A DNA stretch of 7,203 bases from Bacteroidales bacterium. GTDB lineage: Bacteria > Bacteroidota > Bacteroidia > Bacteroidales > UBA932. Below are positions 6,008 through 7,203 of this stretch, piece by piece. Every line of letters begins with the position of its first letter. Positions within the stretch are counted from its first letter, which is position 1. Both the position numbers and the translations under genes were made by a program. The DNA lies in the NCBI GenBank assembly GCA_024401945.1, contig JAKSKC010000070.1:1-7203 (forward strand), read 5' to 3'. The notes below the pieces were generated by a model. It was not told where the DNA came from and ran no database searches. It was given only the letters and a program-made list of their open reading frames with translations.

Positions 6008-7203
6008 ACCGGCATCTACGGAAGAAATCAGTCCGAGGGCCTTTTTATAATGTGCGTTCATTGCATCGTGTCCCTTGACAGGGGAATATCTTTCGCATTC
6101 GCAATCGTCTATCAGACCGACGAATTCATCCGCGAGTTCCGCCGAAACCCCTTTCTCCTTCAGGTTCTCGGAAATGTTTTCCTTGCTCAACTGAGCCACA
6201 TCCATACTCAGCTTGTCGGAAGCGAATCCGAGCAGAGCCCTGTGGAGTTCCAGATAGAATTCGGTATGCAGCCCCACCTCAAGGAATTTCCCTGCGCTGG
6301 ACAACCTTCTGGCGGCCATCTTCATCGCCGCCCTGTTCCTCGTGCCGGCGACGTCCGCCTTCCGGGCCATCCTCCTGCGTGCGAAGGAGTAGAATACCGC
6401 GCCCGCCGCAAGGATAAGAGCTGCGATCATATAGAACGATACGGACAGGGCGAAGAAGCTTCCCTTGACGAAAAGGTCCGGATTCTTGATCGAGATATGC
6501 CTGATATCGTTGCCGAGGTCACGCACTCCCTTGCGGTTGCTGACATAGACCGTTCCTTCTCCGGATGACTCCGGGGCCTCGCTCTTGAGCACGTGCACAT
6601 TGATCGGTCCGGTCGTCTTCGTCACGTACCTGCGCGCCTGATAATCATAATATGTATATTCGACAGGACCGAGAGTATAGTCTCCGTAGCTTCTCGGGAT
6701 GAACGGATACTCGAAAGTCCTGCTTCCCGAAGTCCTGCCAGCATCCGCATTCTCGGAAGTCTTCACGTCGTATGAGTCGAAATCTCCCGGGAATTTGATC
6801 TTCGGGGCCTCTATGAGCGAGACGTTGCCCTTTCCGGATATGGTGATCTTCAACGAACCGGCCTCGTGCATCTTGAGCGTGTCCCTGCTTACCCCGGCTG
6901 AGATGTTGAAGGAGCCGACTCCGCCGGCAAATGATTCCGGAGCTCCGGAAGGAAGAGGACTCACGTTCACGGTATAACCCGCTGAAACGGCCTTCTTGCG
7001 GACTTCCTTGTACATATCCTCGAAGAAACTGTCGAAGATGCTTCCCATTCCGGCGTTCTCGTCGCGCACCCTCATCACACACACGATCTCGGCAGGGTCT
7101 ATCACTATGTTCCCCGTCTGCTGCGGGATGAGCGAATACTCGCGGAGCACCGCACTCAGATATATCTTGTCACCGACGCTCTCCCTCTTGAATTCTATGT
7201 TTG
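5219..7203 (-). CDS. BatD-BatE fusion protein of the aerotolerance (Bat) operon, N-terminus beyond the window
   Basis: One uninterrupted frame of 660 visible residues joins two Bat proteins. Visible residues 1-398 are the C-terminal two thirds of BatD: beta-rich extracytoplasmic domains (YTVNVSPLP, FAGGVGSFNIS, GKGNVSLIEAPKIKFP, FEYPFIPRSYGDYTLGPVEY), a membrane helix at about 249-273 followed by ARRRMARK, and a cytoplasmic helical tail. Residues 399-660 (262 residues from ATG at 6007) are BatE-like: signal peptide or membrane anchor (MKRTRK, then a hydrophobic stretch ending LQANA), TPR repeats around YYNIGNAYFKGGYNAKAILYYERALKLDP, the VPEFFLAGW motif, membrane helices at about BatE 141-164 and 171-193, and an SH3-like domain (about 203-260, GTRVDILESVGSWIKIG and GWIK). 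Positive-inside topology works for a fused chain. The GTG at 7150 is internal, because the frame stays open upstream. Bat proteins are associated with oxygen tolerance and envelope function in Bacteroidota; mechanism unresolved. Confidence 0.9.
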   Translation of the reverse strand, partial: NIEFKRESVGDKIYLSAVLREYSLIPQQTGNIVIDPAEIVCVMRVRDENAGMGSIFDSFFEDMYKEVRKKAVSAGYTVNVSPLPSGAPESFAGGVGSFNISAGVSRDTLKMHEAGSLKITISGKGNVSLIEAPKIKFPGDFDSYDVKTSENADAGRTSGSRTFEYPFIPRSYGDYTLGPVEYTYYDYQARRYVTKTTGPINVHVLKSEAPESSGEGTVYVSNRKGVRDLGNDIRHISIKNPDLFVKGSFFALSVSFYMIAALILAAGAVFYSFARRRMARKADVAGTRNRAAMKMAARRLSSAGKFLEVGLHTEFYLELHRALLGFASDKLSMDVAQLSKENISENLKEKGVSAELADEFVGLIDDCECERYSPVKGHDAMNAHYKKALGLISSVDAGMKRTRKTAGTALTLTALLLMLAPLQANAGTPAADSLWTSGVDAYQNAEWTVALDKWQQIENSGLESAELYYNIGNAYFKGGYNAKAILYYERALKLDPSYSDARYNLQFVNELTQDQIDSVPEFFLAGWMRKFCWLFPADAWAVLCLFFLAAAVLLVLLFLLSGKPVVRKLGFGGGIAALALTILCLSFSIWQKKDCLAQDGAIVTVPVASVSSSPVGDAKDLFVLHEGTRVDILESVGSWIKIGIADGREGWIKTENIEII

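Larger units (their letters stand above)
1..7203 (-). other. single operon-like gene cluster
   Basis: Five genes share one strand, with gaps of 1 base (batDE to phosphoesterase), 0 (phosphoesterase to folC), 23 (folC ancestral stop to PurL-like) and 10 (PurL-like to PIN-PhoH). I found no terminator-like hairpin with a T run and no convincing promoter in any gap, so cotranscription from a promoter beyond position 7203 is the simplest reading. This rests on spacing only. Confidence 0.7.

Noticed and set aside
7148..7150. GTG at 7150 as the start of the BatD part
   Set aside because: The frame stays open to the right edge and the upstream residues (NIEFKRESVGDKIYLSA) read as normal BatD sequence, so the gene begins outside the window.
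1..7203. Search for tRNA or rRNA genes, CRISPR repeats, insertion sequences, inverted repeats at borders, and terminators
   Set aside because: The window is almost entirely coding on one strand, with gaps of 25 bases or less; none of these was seen by eye.

Overview
All recognisable genes lie on the minus strand and are packed end to end, so the window looks like part of one polycistronic operon read from 7203 down to 1. The organism is most likely a member of the Bacteroidota, probably Bacteroidales. The reasons are the Bat (Bacteroides aerotolerance) proteins, the PIN-PhoH architecture, the weak or absent Shine-Dalgarno sequences and the moderately GC-rich coding sequence. I cannot name the genus.

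In order of transcription: (1) 7203-5219, the C-terminal part of BatD continuing in the same frame into a complete BatE-like protein (signal peptide, TPR, two membrane helices, SH3-like tail); the N-terminus lies outside the window. (2) 5217-3337, an exported calcineurin-type metallophosphoesterase fused to a PQQ-type beta-propeller; it starts one base after the batE stop. (3) 3336-2242, folC (dihydrofolate/folylpolyglutamate synthase), which starts with TTG directly after the previous stop. Its frame is cut by a TAG at 2244-2242, but the normal FolC C-terminus continues in the same frame to a TAA at 2091-2089. (4) 2065-1040, a 341-residue protein matching the middle of large PurL (the second FGAM-synthase half without the glutaminase), with the catalytic motifs degenerated. 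(5) 1029-1, a PIN-PhoH ATPase running off the left edge. Gaps between genes are 1, 0, 23 and 10 bases, counting folC to its ancestral stop.

The genes do not form one obvious pathway. Bat proteins work at the cell envelope, the phosphoesterase is exported, FolC makes polyglutamylated folates (which serve purine and thymidylate synthesis), the PurL-like protein derives from a purine enzyme, and PIN-PhoH proteins are linked to RNA metabolism. The points most worth a second look are the in-frame amber codon in folC, the free-standing and apparently non-catalytic PurL segment, and the BatD-BatE fusion that keeps the BatE signal peptide. I see no new defence system, mobile element, CRISPR array or RNA gene. 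There is no gene-free stretch longer than 25 bases if the folC tail is counted as coding; it is about 175 bases if it is not.
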